64,000 nt of DNA from a virus: IMG/VR virus record IMGVR_UViG_3300002161_000764, positions 3,514 to 67,513 of that record. One strand, written 5' to 3'. Position numbers and translations under genes: made by a program. Each line of letters opens with the position of its first letter. Within the stretch, counting starts at the first letter, position 1. The notes under the pieces are model-generated. The model was given only the letters and a program-made list of their open reading frames with translations. It did no database searches and was not told the DNA's origin. This document shows positions 9,949 to 18,391 of this stretch, in pieces.

Positions 9949-12135
9949 TTAGAATAGATCATTCCAGATCGTTCCATTGTAGCAACGCAGCTTGTTGGAT
10001 GTGCTATCATAATAAACATCTCCTGCTTCAGCAGATGCTGGCTCAGCCATTGGAACGTAACGCACGGCGCCATTTTCCTTAACTCGTACTCGCTCAGTAA
10101 CTGTTGTTGTAGCAGCAGTGCTTAGCGAGATATAACCTCCTGCTGCAGCAGAACGTCCGCCCCTAATGTTAACATTACCACCATTTGATGCAATGCCAGA
10201 CAGTGATGCATTACCTGCAGTAATAGAAACAGAACCGCCAAGGCCGTTGGTATTAGTTGCAGAAAGTGAGCCACCGTTGATGAAAACGGCACCACCTCCA
10301 CCATCAATTGTATTAGCGCCACCAGAGATTGTGACGCTGCCGCCGTTTGACCCACCTGAAATAGATGATGTACCACCAGTAATATTGATTGGCCCACCAC
10401 CAGCGCCGGCGGCGGAGGTATTGGTGCCACCAGTAATGTTAACTGCACCACCAAGGAAGCCGCCGCCCGTTGAATTGCCTGCGGTAAGTGTGACTGCACC
10501 GCCATTAGCATTTGAAGAGTTACCGCCAACGGCTGAGACTGCAGTTCCAGTTGTTCCGCTTGTGCCTGCAAGGCTAGTGACTGAAAAAGTCTGCCAAGTA
10601 GGTGCTGCATTTCCATTGGAAGTTAGTACCTGACCAGGTGTGCCATATGCAGTACCAGTACTACCAACTGACCAGGCGCCATTTGCTAGAATGCGGAAGC
10701 GTTCTGCTGATGCTGTTGTTAATACTATATAACCAGCTGTTCCAGTACTCGTACCGCCTGCAATAGTAACGTTTCCACCTGCTAGTGCACCAGAAGAAAT
10801 ATTGCCACCTTGTATTTTAACATGTCCTGCACTACCTATGGAGTTAGTAGCACTACCTAGAATTGTTAGCGTTCCTCCACCAACTACTCCACTTAGTGTT
10901 GTGCTTGCACCAGTGCCTGATGCACCAAGTTGAAGTGTATTTGCTGCTGATTCCCACGTAAAGTTGTTTGTTCCAGTTAATTGGTTAAACCCATTGCCAT
11001 ATCCGATATATGTGACAGTTAATGAAGGTGCTACTGCAGACACCGCCTGCCAAGTAGGTGCTGCATTTCCATTTGATGTTAACACCTGACCTGATGTACC
11101 GTATGCTGTGCCTCCTGTGCCAACTGACCAAGCACCAGTAGCTAGGATACGGAAGCGTTCAACACCGGCTGCGGCTGCAACTTTACCAGTGGTGAATGAG
11201 ACATAGCCGCTGTTCGCGAGCGTGTCCGAGCCACCAGTCGCAAACAAGATATTTCCAGCAGAACCAGTCGCTGAATGTTGTCCAGTGGTGATGGTAATGT
11301 TACCAGCAGGATAAGCGTTCGAGCCCGAGCTACCACCAGTAATTGTGACATCACCGCCACCTTGCGAAGCATTTGCACCCTGAATAGCCAACACGCCTGG
11401 TTTGGTATTCGCTGGTGAACTTGTGATAATAGTTAAACCACCGCTTCCAGCAGTAGTGCCAGTTGTGCTGCCAGCAATTACGCCTGCTGTTGCTGTTGTG
11501 CCGACACTTAATTTTGCTGCTGTATTGTCCCACGTAAATGAAGCGCTACCCGTTAGCAAGTTTGACTCACTTCCGTAGCCAATGTACGTAGAGGTTAGCG
11601 CAGATGAGCCAGAACTAAACTGAGCAAATGTAAGGGCAGTTGTTCCAATTGTAATAGTACCATTATTTGTAAGTACCCAGCCAGTATCTGCAAAAGTAGT
11701 ACCTTCGGTAACAAACACGAAGTCACCTGCCTTTACCTCTGTTGTTGGCGCGCCATCAAAATCTGCAGCGCGGGCCCAAGAACCAGAAGCAGCTACATAG
11801 ATGCCATTTTGTGAGCCTGTAGATTGGTTCTTTACGAGAACTCTATCACCAGCAATAATAGAAACGCCATCAATTGTCTGTGTTCCAGAAAGAGTGATGT
11901 TTGCTGTTGTTGCTGCTCTTACTGCTGGCTTTACATTTAGGCTGTCAAAACTTACGTCTCCTGAGCCTACTGCGTCCCACGATGCTCCAGAATAGACGTA
12001 CAGCCCTTCATTGGGGCTATCTGTTCGATAGAATAACTCACCAGTAGTTGGTGATGTAGGATTTGACGTGCCGCTCGCAATTGTCAAATTTGAAACTGAA
12101 GTGCCTTCAGCAAGTGATAGACCATCGTACAACAT
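9949..12135 (-). CDS. Tail fibre-like structural protein (paralogue 3 of 3)
   Basis: 728 residues. It shares the N-terminal cassette (MLYDGLSLAEGTSVSNLTIA and the next ~190 residues) with two other fibre genes. The body has many GGxVTIxGG repeats in blocks separated by two copies of AYGTxGQVLTSNGNAAPTWQ. The C-terminus differs from the other two paralogues. It ends GDVYYDSTSNKLRCYNGTIW plus four residues, a short Y..D...L..YNG..W module also seen in gp13 and in the proteins at 38666-39556 and at the fibre N-termini. Presumed fibre or fibre-accessory virion protein. Confidence 0.85.
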   Translation of the reverse strand: MLYDGLSLAEGTSVSNLTIASGTSNPTSPTTGELFYRTDSPNEGLYVYSGASWDAVGSGDVSFDSLNVKPAVRAATTANITLSGTQTIDGVSIIAGDRVLVKNQSTGSQNGIYVAASGSWARAADFDGAPTTEVKAGDFVFVTEGTTFADTGWVLTNNGTITIGTTALTFAQFSSGSSALTSTYIGYGSESNLLTGSASFTWDNTAAKLSVGTTATAGVIAGSTTGTTAGSGGLTIITSSPANTKPGVLAIQGANASQGGGDVTITGGSSGSNAYPAGNITITTGQHSATGSAGNILFATGGSDTLANSGYVSFTTGKVAAAAGVERFRILATGAWSVGTGGTAYGTSGQVLTSNGNAAPTWQAVSAVAPSLTVTYIGYGNGFNQLTGTNNFTWESAANTLQLGASGTGASTTLSGVVGGGTLTILGSATNSIGSAGHVKIQGGNISSGALAGGNVTIAGGTSTGTAGYIVLTTASAERFRILANGAWSVGSTGTAYGTPGQVLTSNGNAAPTWQTFSVTSLAGTSGTTGTAVSAVGGNSSNANGGAVTLTAGNSTGGGFLGGAVNITGGTNTSAAGAGGGPINITGGTSSISGGSNGGSVTISGGANTIDGGGGAVFINGGSLSATNTNGLGGSVSITAGNASLSGIASNGGNVNIRGGRSAAAGGYISLSTAATTTVTERVRVKENGAVRYVPMAEPASAEAGDVYYDSTSNKLRCYNGTIWNDLF
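11529..12135 (-). repeat. Fibre N-terminal cassette, copy 3
   Basis: Third copy of the ~600-bp cassette. The gene body downstream differs from the other two, as expected for domain swapping beyond a conserved attachment part. Confidence 0.7.
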
Positions 12136-12187
12136 AAGCTACTCCTAGAAATGGATAAAGCAATGGATAAAGCAATAGATAATATTC

Positions 12188-12195
12188 TATTTACT
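12188..12195 (-). promoter_or_regulatory. Late promoter-like AGTAAATA
   Basis: Minus-strand AGTAAATA ~53 bases before the ATG of the 9949-12135 fibre gene, in the gap after gp17. Confidence 0.4.
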
Positions 12196-12215
12196 TGTCC
12201 GCGTGTAATACCCGT

Positions 12216-12237
12216 GTAAAATACCCTGTTATTTTAC
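12216..12237 (-). terminator. Weak AT-rich hairpin at the end of gp17
   Basis: Stem GTAAAATA / TATTTTAC with a 6-base loop that overlaps the terminase stop codon. GC-poor, so termination is doubtful. Confidence 0.25.
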
Positions 12238-13766
12238 AATATTGCAAATGGCATAGGCTCATCTTCAGCGCCATCTGCATCTTCACTTGGGTCTACATAT
12301 TCATTTACTCTCTTGAATGCCTCATCATTCCACTCTGACAGGCGCTTAAGTAGCCGTACTATGCCAATAGTTGCCATCACCGCATCATCAGTAGCACCTA
12401 TTTTTGCTTCATAGGTACCACCTTTTGCAGTAAAGTTCTTCAGTTCAAATAGCAGGTGCTCAGACTTTACGTTTAATCCACCAGCAGTTTTTTCAATAAG
12501 TTGCTTCAATTGAAGACAGGATAATATTTTTGTCTTACCAGTGGTATAAATTCCAAATTTGCCAGGAGCATCAGAAAAAAGTTCAGCATGCTCTGGCTGA
12601 TTCTCATCGTTCTGATAAAGCGCTGATACTGCCTCACCAATTCCATTGCGCTCAAACGTCCATAAAACCTCTGCCCGCCCTTTACCAGAATTCGTGCTCA
12701 ACTTGTTGATAATCCACTTTAACTTTGCGTAGAACAACGGGATATTCACGTCATTTGTACGGTACTCAGCAACTTGGTTAAGTGAAGGAAATTCAAATAC
12801 CTCAATGACGCTAAAGTCATTTCCACTTCCAGTTGCAGGGTCGCAGGAAACAAGGTATGTTTTTCCAATACCACCAATTTCTTCAGGTTTAACCCAAAAC
12901 TTGAAGCCCATATCGCTATGACTTGGCTGACAGTGCGCAATTTGCTGCAGCCGCATTGAGTTGATTAATAGCGCATCTGACGAAAGGAATTCGACGCCGA
13001 CCTCTTGTCTAGTTTTAAGTATACCCAGTTGACCCACCATAAGGTCCCAGTATTCATTACCTCTATCTGGGTGCTCTCTCCAATGAACCTCAAATGGAAT
13101 ATATCCATTTGTTCCGGCTCTTGCGCCTCTCCACAGTTGTGCAAATAGTTCAGTATCTCCATTTGGCGTTGAACTGATAATTGCAGAACCACCAGTAGAA
13201 AGGGTGGGTGAAAGTGATGCCCACATTTCTTGCTGTATGCGCGCATTTACATAGGCAAGTTCGTCTAGATACAGCTTTGATACTGATAGACCACGACCAG
13301 TCTTTTCAGTTGTTGCTTCAGATATAATTCTTGAGCCATTGTCCATCTCAAGGTTATGACGGTTGTAGTACTTAACACCAGGCTTCAGCCAATTTGGAAG
13401 TTGCTCATATGCAAATCTAATTCTTGCCGCAATTTCCAAGGCGTGTGATTGGTTCTTTGAAGCAATGAGCACTGTCACGTCATTGGTGAATGATGCGTAC
13501 CATAGAAGATACATTGCAGTCGTAATCGTCTTTCCCATTTGGCGTGGCTGAAGTGTAAGCACGAAGCGATTTTCGTGCAGGTGACGCACGTATCTTTCTT
13601 GATATTCGTAGAGATCAAAACTGACGGTGCCACGAGTTGGGTGCTGAATTCTAACATACTTTTGCATAAAGTAGACAGGGTCTTTCTTGCACTTCATCAA
13701 CTCCATCACCATATCTGGTGTGTATTCATCTTCAGCAAATGCTCTTTTGATCTGAGTGTTTTTCAT
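12234..13766 (-). CDS. 17: Terminase large subunit (gp17), DNA-packaging ATPase/nuclease
   Basis: 510 residues (T4 gp17 is about 610). The N-terminal ATPase has a Walker A-type PRQMGKT (residues 74-80), Walker B LYLDE (165-169) and a coupling motif SSTPNG (198-203). The C-terminal RNase H-like nuclease starts at VSCDPATGSGNDFSV with Asp309 and has later acidic residues, including the TDD at 459-461. The enzyme docks on the portal (gp20), cuts concatemers and pumps DNA into the prohead. Its start overlaps the stop of the upstream alpha/beta hydrolase gene by 4 bases (ATGA), so the two are probably translationally coupled. No small terminase (gp16) is recognisable nearby. Confidence 0.97.
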   Translation of the reverse strand: MKNTQIKRAFAEDEYTPDMVMELMKCKKDPVYFMQKYVRIQHPTRGTVSFDLYEYQERYVRHLHENRFVLTLQPRQMGKTITTAMYLLWYASFTNDVTVLIASKNQSHALEIAARIRFAYEQLPNWLKPGVKYYNRHNLEMDNGSRIISEATTEKTGRGLSVSKLYLDELAYVNARIQQEMWASLSPTLSTGGSAIISSTPNGDTELFAQLWRGARAGTNGYIPFEVHWREHPDRGNEYWDLMVGQLGILKTRQEVGVEFLSSDALLINSMRLQQIAHCQPSHSDMGFKFWVKPEEIGGIGKTYLVSCDPATGSGNDFSVIEVFEFPSLNQVAEYRTNDVNIPLFYAKLKWIINKLSTNSGKGRAEVLWTFERNGIGEAVSALYQNDENQPEHAELFSDAPGKFGIYTTGKTKILSCLQLKQLIEKTAGGLNVKSEHLLFELKNFTAKGGTYEAKIGATDDAVMATIGIVRLLKRLSEWNDEAFKRVNEYVDPSEDADGAEDEPMPFAIL

Positions 13767-14341
13767 ACTTCTCTCTCAAAAAGAAAGTCTTCTATAAGCG
13801 AAATAGTTTTTTCGTGCATTACGACCTCAAAGTGGTTGGCTTTGACCTCTACCTTTTTTCCATATGGCAGCGCCTTTTGGCTGGCAATAGTTACAACGCT
13901 GTCATTTTGTTCAGAAGTGGTTGGCAAATTACCGCCAACAGAAATAATTGATAGTAGTGGTGCCTTAATTTTCAGGGTGGTGAGACGGGAAATTGTTGCA
14001 GACCCAGGAGTAATGTCTTCAAAAACCTTCGGGTAACCAGGAACCCAGCGAAGGGCAATTGCTGCTTTTGAACCACCGAATGGTGCTGAAATGGAAACTA
14101 TAGCCTTTACACGGTTTTGCAACTTCTCAGCAAGATAAACCGCTGCGAGCCCACCAAGTGAATGTGTCACAAATGAGAAGGGCGTTTTTGGTAACTGTTT
14201 CTCGATGTCAACAAGGCTCAGCGCAAATGGCTGATGACTGTCGAAGTTTATGGGAATAATTTCGTGTGCAGGAAGTTTGTTCTGAATATAATTAAACGAC
14301 CTATGACTAGAATTAAAACCGTGAAGATAGCAGACTTGCAT
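13763..14341 (-). CDS. Alpha/beta-hydrolase (esterase/lipase-like)
   Basis: 192 residues, starting at the ATG MQVCYLHGFNSS. All catalytic elements of a small alpha/beta-hydrolase are visible: oxyanion-type HGF near residue 8, nucleophile elbow THSLGG with Ser61, a late acid in EQNDSVV (Asp147) and His170 in ANHFEV. The substrate is not apparent. It could act on an ester in the host envelope, cleave a thioester or lipid, or be a metabolic enzyme. It has no signal peptide and no capsid-targeting leader. The 4-base overlap with gp17 places it in the same transcript as the packaging motor. Confidence 0.85.
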   Translation of the reverse strand: MQVCYLHGFNSSHRSFNYIQNKLPAHEIIPINFDSHQPFALSLVDIEKQLPKTPFSFVTHSLGGLAAVYLAEKLQNRVKAIVSISAPFGGSKAAIALRWVPGYPKVFEDITPGSATISRLTTLKIKAPLLSIISVGGNLPTTSEQNDSVVTIASQKALPYGKKVEVKANHFEVVMHEKTISLIEDFLFEREV

Positions 14342-14375
14342 TGAAAGTAGATAATAGTTTATCTACTATTTACTG

Positions 14376-15116
14376 TCATTTTTCAGCAAGTTTCTTTAGT
14401 TGCTCAAATTCAACAAGCGGTTTTTTACCAGTGCTTTTGCTCTCAGCCTTAATACCACCGGCATCTAGCCACATCTGCTTTATGAAGCGGCGCATTTCTG
14501 GAGAAGCATTCTTTCCGGTATCTACCCATTTTTTCCAAAGTTCAGACATTTTCTGCGTTACTTGAGCAGCATTAATGCCACTTGACACGGGTGGTGCGAC
14601 TTCCTTTTCCTTGTCACCTTCAGCAGGCTTTTCGCCTTCCTTCTCAGCAGGCTTTTCGCCTTCCTTCTCAGCAGGCTTTTCGCCTTCCTTCTCAGCAGGC
14701 TTTTCAGCAGGCTTTTCAGCAGGCTTTTCAGCAGGCTTCTTGTCAAATGCGGGGTTATAGAGCATTGACCCCTTTGGTGCAAAAGTCAGACCTGCTTCAA
14801 TATATGTTACAACTGGAGAGTCTTCTCTGAATTTAACGTTTGTTTTGGTGTTTACCCAGCCGTCTGCTTTTTTCTCAAATGGCTTTCCATTAAAAGTTGC
14901 TGTATCACCAGTTTTAAATGACTTCTTTTCACCGTGCTTTGTGGCATAATCTTCAGCAAATTCTTTTTCCTTTTGATACTCTTCTGGAGTAGCAGGTGCT
15001 TCAAACAGTTTTTGAAGAGATGTGCCCTCTGCAGTTTCCCTCCAGAAATCAAAAAAGGCTTCAATGTCTTCTTGAACTCTGTCTTCTAGTAGTTGAGAAA
15101 GGTGGCTAAGTTTCAT
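14376..15116 (-). CDS. Leader-bearing protein with KPAE low-complexity linker, putative internal head protein
   Basis: 246 residues. Starts MKLSHLSQLLEDRVQED, a capsid-targeting-like amphipathic leader with an LLE site for the prohead protease. Residues ~125-170 are a charged linker of KPAE and KPAEKEGE repeats encoded by 12- and 24-bp DNA repeats. The C-terminal ~70 residues (AAQVTQKMSELWKKW onward) look helical and basic. No enzymatic domain recognised. A perfect late promoter octamer TATAAATA lies ~22 bases upstream. Packaging in the head is an inference from the leader. Confidence 0.8.
   Translation of the reverse strand: MKLSHLSQLLEDRVQEDIEAFFDFWRETAEGTSLQKLFEAPATPEEYQKEKEFAEDYATKHGEKKSFKTGDTATFNGKPFEKKADGWVNTKTNVKFREDSPVVTYIEAGLTFAPKGSMLYNPAFDKKPAEKPAEKPAEKPAEKEGEKPAEKEGEKPAEKEGEKPAEGDKEKEVAPPVSSGINAAQVTQKMSELWKKWVDTGKNASPEMRRFIKQMWLDAGGIKAESKSTGKKPLVEFEQLKKLAEK
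14621..14740 (-). repeat. Tandem 24-bp and 12-bp coding repeats (KPAEKEGE / KPAE)
   Basis: Three 24-bp units followed by about four 12-bp units, in frame within the 14376-15116 gene and nearly identical at DNA level. The pattern suggests slippage or unequal recombination in a linker. Confidence 0.85.
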
Positions 15117-15137
15117 TGTATCCTCAGAACTTTTGTT

Positions 15138-15145
15138 TATTTATA
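15138..15145 (-). promoter_or_regulatory. Late promoter TATAAATA (perfect T4 consensus)
   Basis: Minus-strand TATAAATA 22 bases before the ATG of the 14376-15116 gene, overlapping the end of the next gene upstream. Confidence 0.65.
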
Positions 15146-15491
15146 ATGCTACACCCTTGCCGTTAATACTGGTTAGTAGCCAGTATCCTTCAGGCATTTT
15201 CTTTAAAGTTAAGTTCTCATCATCGTTTTTAATGAGTTCAAACCACTGTCCTGGTGAGGTGTTATAAATTCTGAATTCATTATTTCCTAATGACGTATGA
15301 ATTTCAACCTTTGTGATGTCCCATATCTGGTATGGGGGTGATGACTTAATTGATAAGGAAGCATTTCCAACTGCATATCCATCTTTTATTGCAACCTTCA
15401 GCGGCTTATGTGCTTGGTACAACTTAAGCAGCATTTTTCCGATAAAAACATCCGGAATGCTGTCTTCCTCGAAGAGTTCAAACATCTTCAT
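15141..15491 (-). CDS. Small leader-bearing protein, putative internal head protein
   Basis: 116 residues. Leader MKMFELFEEDS with an LFE cleavage motif, then GKMLLKLYQAHKPLKVAI and a C-terminal LTLKKMPEGYWLL. The same layout (leader, KxxKxxKP helix-strand, closing nG..xLxV strand) appears in the genes at 16133, 16459, 26943, 27861, 28225 and 28547, suggesting distant paralogues. No known function. It overlaps the upstream gene by 4 bases. Confidence 0.75.
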   Translation of the reverse strand: MKMFELFEEDSIPDVFIGKMLLKLYQAHKPLKVAIKDGYAVGNASLSIKSSPPYQIWDITKVEIHTSLGNNEFRIYNTSPGQWFELIKNDDENLTLKKMPEGYWLLTSINGKGVAL

Positions 15492-15898
15492 CGTGGGCTA
15501 TGCCCCCATACCTTTAGAGAAAGTAACTTTCTGGTTGGCTCACCATTTTCGTCATACAGTGGTCCAGCCGCACCCTTCATTCTGCTAATGAAACTTACCT
15601 GCTTACCGGCCCATCGCCAGTCATTTGCGTCCCAGTCTTTTACTGGTCGCTTCTTCATGCTGATTATGTGTTTGGCTGACTGGCGACCAGTGCTAATTCC
15701 AAGTTTTGATGCCACTGATTGCTTTAGCCCAGGATGCTTCTTCGGATCAGACTTGGCTAACTCAAGTTGGCGATCTAACCATTTTTCCAGGCTTTCAGCA
15801 GACATATTGACAAGAGTTTTCCAGCGAGAATACAAATCCTGTCGGCGCTTCTTTTCGCTGTCAGAAACTTCTTCAGTTAAAATTTCAGAAACTCTCAT
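15488..15898 (-). CDS. Leader-bearing conserved phage protein, basic
   Basis: 136 residues. Leader MRVSEILTEEVSD with LTE motif, followed by a basic region and a well-preserved C-terminal segment rich in Trp (DWDANDWRWAGKQVSF, then RMKGAAGPLYDENG and LLSLKVWGHSPR). This C-terminal module looks like a conserved phage protein family, but I cannot name a function. Overlaps both neighbours by 4 bases, so it belongs to one translational chain. Confidence 0.75.
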   Translation of the reverse strand: MRVSEILTEEVSDSEKKRRQDLYSRWKTLVNMSAESLEKWLDRQLELAKSDPKKHPGLKQSVASKLGISTGRQSAKHIISMKKRPVKDWDANDWRWAGKQVSFISRMKGAAGPLYDENGEPTRKLLSLKVWGHSPR

Positions 15899-16146
15899 TT
15901 TTTATCCTTTGCCTTTTTCCAAAGGTCCTTATCAGCTTTTCTAGCTGGCCCGTTTGTTAAAAACGATGAAACTCTTGCATGTGCCCATTGGTGCTGACTT
16001 ACACCAGGCCTATGACCAGTTCTCCACGCTGCTGCACCTCTGTTCCAAACCTTCCTAAGGATTGATACCGAAATACCTGTCTTCTCAGCCTTATTCTTCA
16101 GAGCGGTATCAACGCTTCCTTCAGTAAGGAGTTCAGTTAGCTTCAT
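15895..16146 (-). CDS. Leader-bearing DUF5824-like small protein
   Basis: 83 residues if it starts at MKLTELLTEGSVD (ATG at 16146), which gives the expected leader with an LTE site. An in-frame ATG at 16170 has the better RBS (AAAGGTTCTA), so a product 8 residues longer is possible. The body has ILRKVWNRGAAAWRTGHRPG and QWAHARVSSFLTNG, motifs I associate with the phage family DUF5824 (function unknown). It overlaps the upstream gene by 14 bases. Confidence 0.75.
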   Translation of the reverse strand: MKLTELLTEGSVDTALKNKAEKTGISVSILRKVWNRGAAAWRTGHRPGVSQHQWAHARVSSFLTNGPARKADKDLWKKAKDKK

Positions 16147-16462
16147 TTGAATACACCAGTAGGCGCCCATTAGAACCTTTTTGGAAGTGCAGTCGTCCGT
16201 CGTCCAGCATATCCTTCGTATAGACGATGTAACGGTGTCCAGTTACCTGAGCAATCACCGAGAGCTCGAGCGAACCATCAGGACGAAGTTGGTAGCCGCT
16301 GATCTTCATCGGTTCATTCTCAATCTCCTTGTCCAGCAGCTTTACCGGCTGTCCTTTATTCTTGACGTGATCGGCAATAGTGCGCTTCAGCATTGATACT
16401 AGAATTGGTAAGTCTGCGCTTTCAGCCACGCTTACTTCAGTAAGGAGTTCAATAACCTTCAT
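16133..16462 (-). CDS. Small leader-bearing protein, putative internal head protein
   Basis: 109 residues. Leader MKVIELLTEVSVAE with LTE motif, then SMLKRTIADHVKNKGQPVKL and a closing strand GRLLVYSNE. Same layout as the small paralogues at 15141 and 26943. No known domain. Slightly higher GC than its neighbours, which may hint at separate acquisition. Confidence 0.72.
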   Translation of the reverse strand: MKVIELLTEVSVAESADLPILVSMLKRTIADHVKNKGQPVKLLDKEIENEPMKISGYQLRPDGSLELSVIAQVTGHRYIVYTKDMLDDGRLHFQKGSNGRLLVYSNEAN

Positions 16463-17082
16463 TTGCCAAATCTCCGTTCAAACTTCTTGGTGTGTTCTGA
16501 CTTAGGAAGGTTTTTGCCCTTCTTCTTCAACTCAGCCTTGTACTTTTGGTCTGCTGTCCAATCATCGGGGTAGGCGGCTGGGTCAGTGTGTTCCATATCT
16601 TTAAAGCGCTTTATTTCACGTGTCATCTCAGCCTTCAGTTCTTTTTTCCTTGATGACCCTTTAAAGTTAAGATAACTCTTCTTTATTTTTTCTTCATTAG
16701 TTACCTGTTCTCTATCAATAATTGTCCAAACGCCATTTATCTTCTTAATGGTATAATTGTCATCAATGGGTCTTTCAAATTCGAAGAGCATAGTGCTCGT
16801 AGCACCACGGCCATACAACGCAAACTCCTTATAAGGGCTAATGTGCAGTTGATCGTTGTTTATGGCACGTCTAAGTATGTCGACTGGATCAACGAGCATA
16901 TACTCTGCCTGCACTACCCATCCTTCCTTAGTGCTGCGCATCGCCTGATATCCACGCTGTGTATTACCAGACAGGAAGGTACGTCCCTTCGCATTGACAT
17001 AGATGGGCTTTTTAGCCTTTACTAGTTTGAGCAGCATAGTAGCTAATATGCTTTCATTCTCGAATAACTGAGCGAGCTTCAT
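16459..17082 (-). CDS. Leader-bearing protein with basic C-terminus
   Basis: 207 residues. Leader MKLAQLFENES (LFE motif), then MLLKLVKAKKPIYVNAKG and a VDPVDILRRAI segment, with a closing strand YTIKKINGVWTIID. The last ~70 residues are highly charged and lysine/arginine-rich, compatible with binding to packaged DNA. Possibly a fusion of a small paralogue (compare 15141) with a basic tail. Function unknown. Confidence 0.72.
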   Translation of the reverse strand: MKLAQLFENESILATMLLKLVKAKKPIYVNAKGRTFLSGNTQRGYQAMRSTKEGWVVQAEYMLVDPVDILRRAINNDQLHISPYKEFALYGRGATSTMLFEFERPIDDNYTIKKINGVWTIIDREQVTNEEKIKKSYLNFKGSSRKKELKAEMTREIKRFKDMEHTDPAAYPDDWTADQKYKAELKKKGKNLPKSEHTKKFERRFGK

Positions 17083-17381
17083 TCGTTTGGTGCAATCTGT
17101 GCGTCATAGTACTTGTGCTGGGAGTGGTCAATCTTTCCAGTCTTCTGGTCAATCTTTCCACCATAGTGTGCTGCCTGGCGCTCAATTCTTTTGAAAAGTT
17201 CAGCCATTGCCTTCATAATAACTTCGTGGCTATATGGCTTTTCTGGATTGGTTGCATCTAACATCTTAAAGTCAGGATTAATCTCTGCGTGTCTTTCAGC
17301 GTCTGGTGCAATAGGAACTTCAGGAGCAGAATTTCCTGCAGCAATAATGTGTTTAGCTTTTATTAATTCACTTACCTTCAT
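17079..17381 (-). CDS. Small leader-bearing protein of unknown function
   Basis: 100 residues. Starts MKVSELIKAKH. The leader lacks the final Glu of the (L/I)xE site, so processing is less certain. The middle contains PDAERHAEINPDFKML and the C-terminus KYYDAQIAPNE. No recognised family. It overlaps the downstream gene by 4 bases. Confidence 0.65.
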   Translation of the reverse strand: MKVSELIKAKHIIAAGNSAPEVPIAPDAERHAEINPDFKMLDATNPEKPYSHEVIMKAMAELFKRIERQAAHYGGKIDQKTGKIDHSQHKYYDAQIAPNE

Positions 17382-17383
17382 AG

Positions 17384-17839
17384 TTATTCTTCTTTGTTCT
17401 TAGGTACAAATTTTTCAGATAGTTCTTTTATCCACTCTAGCGCTACTGGAAGAGCGTCTTTTGGTGAAGCAAAGCGCTTGGAGTTTTTTGCTTTTAAAAC
17501 TTGAGTTAGGCTTTGACCATCACTCATTGAAACATACCAGCCACTCTCATTCTTAACACCATGCTTTTCTGGTGCAAAGGTGTAAATTACTGCTACCCAC
17601 CCAACATTTGCTTTACCATTTTTTGCAGGTCTAATTAGTTTTGCACGCAAAATTCTTTGCTTTGGAATTCCAAACTTCCCACCCGATTTAATTGTACTCT
17701 GTTCAATTTTATCAGCGTATGGCTTAAGCGCCCTTGAAAAAAGGTTAAACATAAAATCTACTTCTTCATCGGTTTGTTGTTCAACCTCCAACTTTTCCTT
17801 AGATTTTTTTGCTGCTTCTACCAGGTTATGAAGTTTCAT
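17384..17839 (-). CDS. Leader-bearing protein of unknown function
   Basis: 151 residues. Leader MKLHNLVEAAKK with an LVE motif, then an acidic QTDEEVDFMFNLFSRAL segment that recurs as ETQEEIDFINKMFLKSL in the 18392-18889 product. The two are probably paralogues. C-terminus SGWYVSMSDGQSLTQVLKAK resembles DGEWYAQLTIG of that gene. RBS AGGAACTAGC precedes the ATG. Function unknown. Confidence 0.72.
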   Translation of the reverse strand: MKLHNLVEAAKKSKEKLEVEQQTDEEVDFMFNLFSRALKPYADKIEQSTIKSGGKFGIPKQRILRAKLIRPAKNGKANVGWVAVIYTFAPEKHGVKNESGWYVSMSDGQSLTQVLKAKNSKRFASPKDALPVALEWIKELSEKFVPKNKEE

Positions 17840-17870
17840 TGCTAGTTCCTACCTTACTTTTTTGTGCTGT

Positions 17871-18377
17871 TCAACTGAACTTCACAATTCCCTGCGAAAC
17901 TGTGGGTAGAATAATGGTAATTGAAACATTAGGTGTAGGATAAACTACGCTCAATGGAGTAACTTCGGAAAGAACAGTTTGCGTTACATCCCACGTATAG
18001 ACCTTTATTTCGGGGTCATATCCAAGGTTATGCGTTACTGCCCAAGTGTTAGAATCTGATGTTTGGTAATGAGTGAAGTTAAGCCCCTGTAGAGCAAGTG
18101 CATTCTTCATTCTGTACCTGAAACTCGTAGTGCCAAGATTAGTTTCTGCTTGAACTGCAGATAGAAGAGAGTTAGCCATAGAATACCAAGCAGCATCAAA
18201 TGCAGCATCATCTAGATATACAGTTCCTACGAGGGCAACTCTATCTTGTTCAAGTTGCTCTACCCAGTTTGAAAGTTGATTTACAACGCTCTTTAAAACA
18301 GCAACTTCAGTTCTTAACTCATTTCTTCTGTCATGAAGAGAATTTACTATTGGTACACCTGATGGAAATGCTGACAT
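17871..18377 (-). CDS. Virion/fibre-like protein with coiled-coil N-terminus
   Basis: 168 residues. Residues ~15-45 (RRNELRTEVAVLKSVVNQLS) form a likely coiled coil suited to trimerisation. The C-terminal ~60 residues begin NTWAVTHNLGYDPEIKVYTW and end SQGIVKFS, a compact beta domain that also closes the 38666-39556 protein (NTWTFNHGLN ... GYALISL). It has no leader, in contrast with its neighbours. Probably a small fibre or baseplate appendage. Confidence 0.72.
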   Translation of the reverse strand: MSAFPSGVPIVNSLHDRRNELRTEVAVLKSVVNQLSNWVEQLEQDRVALVGTVYLDDAAFDAAWYSMANSLLSAVQAETNLGTTSFRYRMKNALALQGLNFTHYQTSDSNTWAVTHNLGYDPEIKVYTWDVTQTVLSEVTPLSVVYPTPNVSITIILPTVSQGIVKFS

Positions 18378-18391
18378 GCTTCGCCTTTGTA

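Noticed and set aside
1065-12135. Diversity-generating retroelement in the fibre region
   Set aside because: No reverse transcriptase gene, no adenine-biased template/variable repeat pair seen; repeats are ordinary domain duplications.
14621-14740. Regular short repeats suggestive of a CRISPR array
   Set aside because: Units are contiguous, without spacers, and in frame as KPAE/KPAEKEGE codons.
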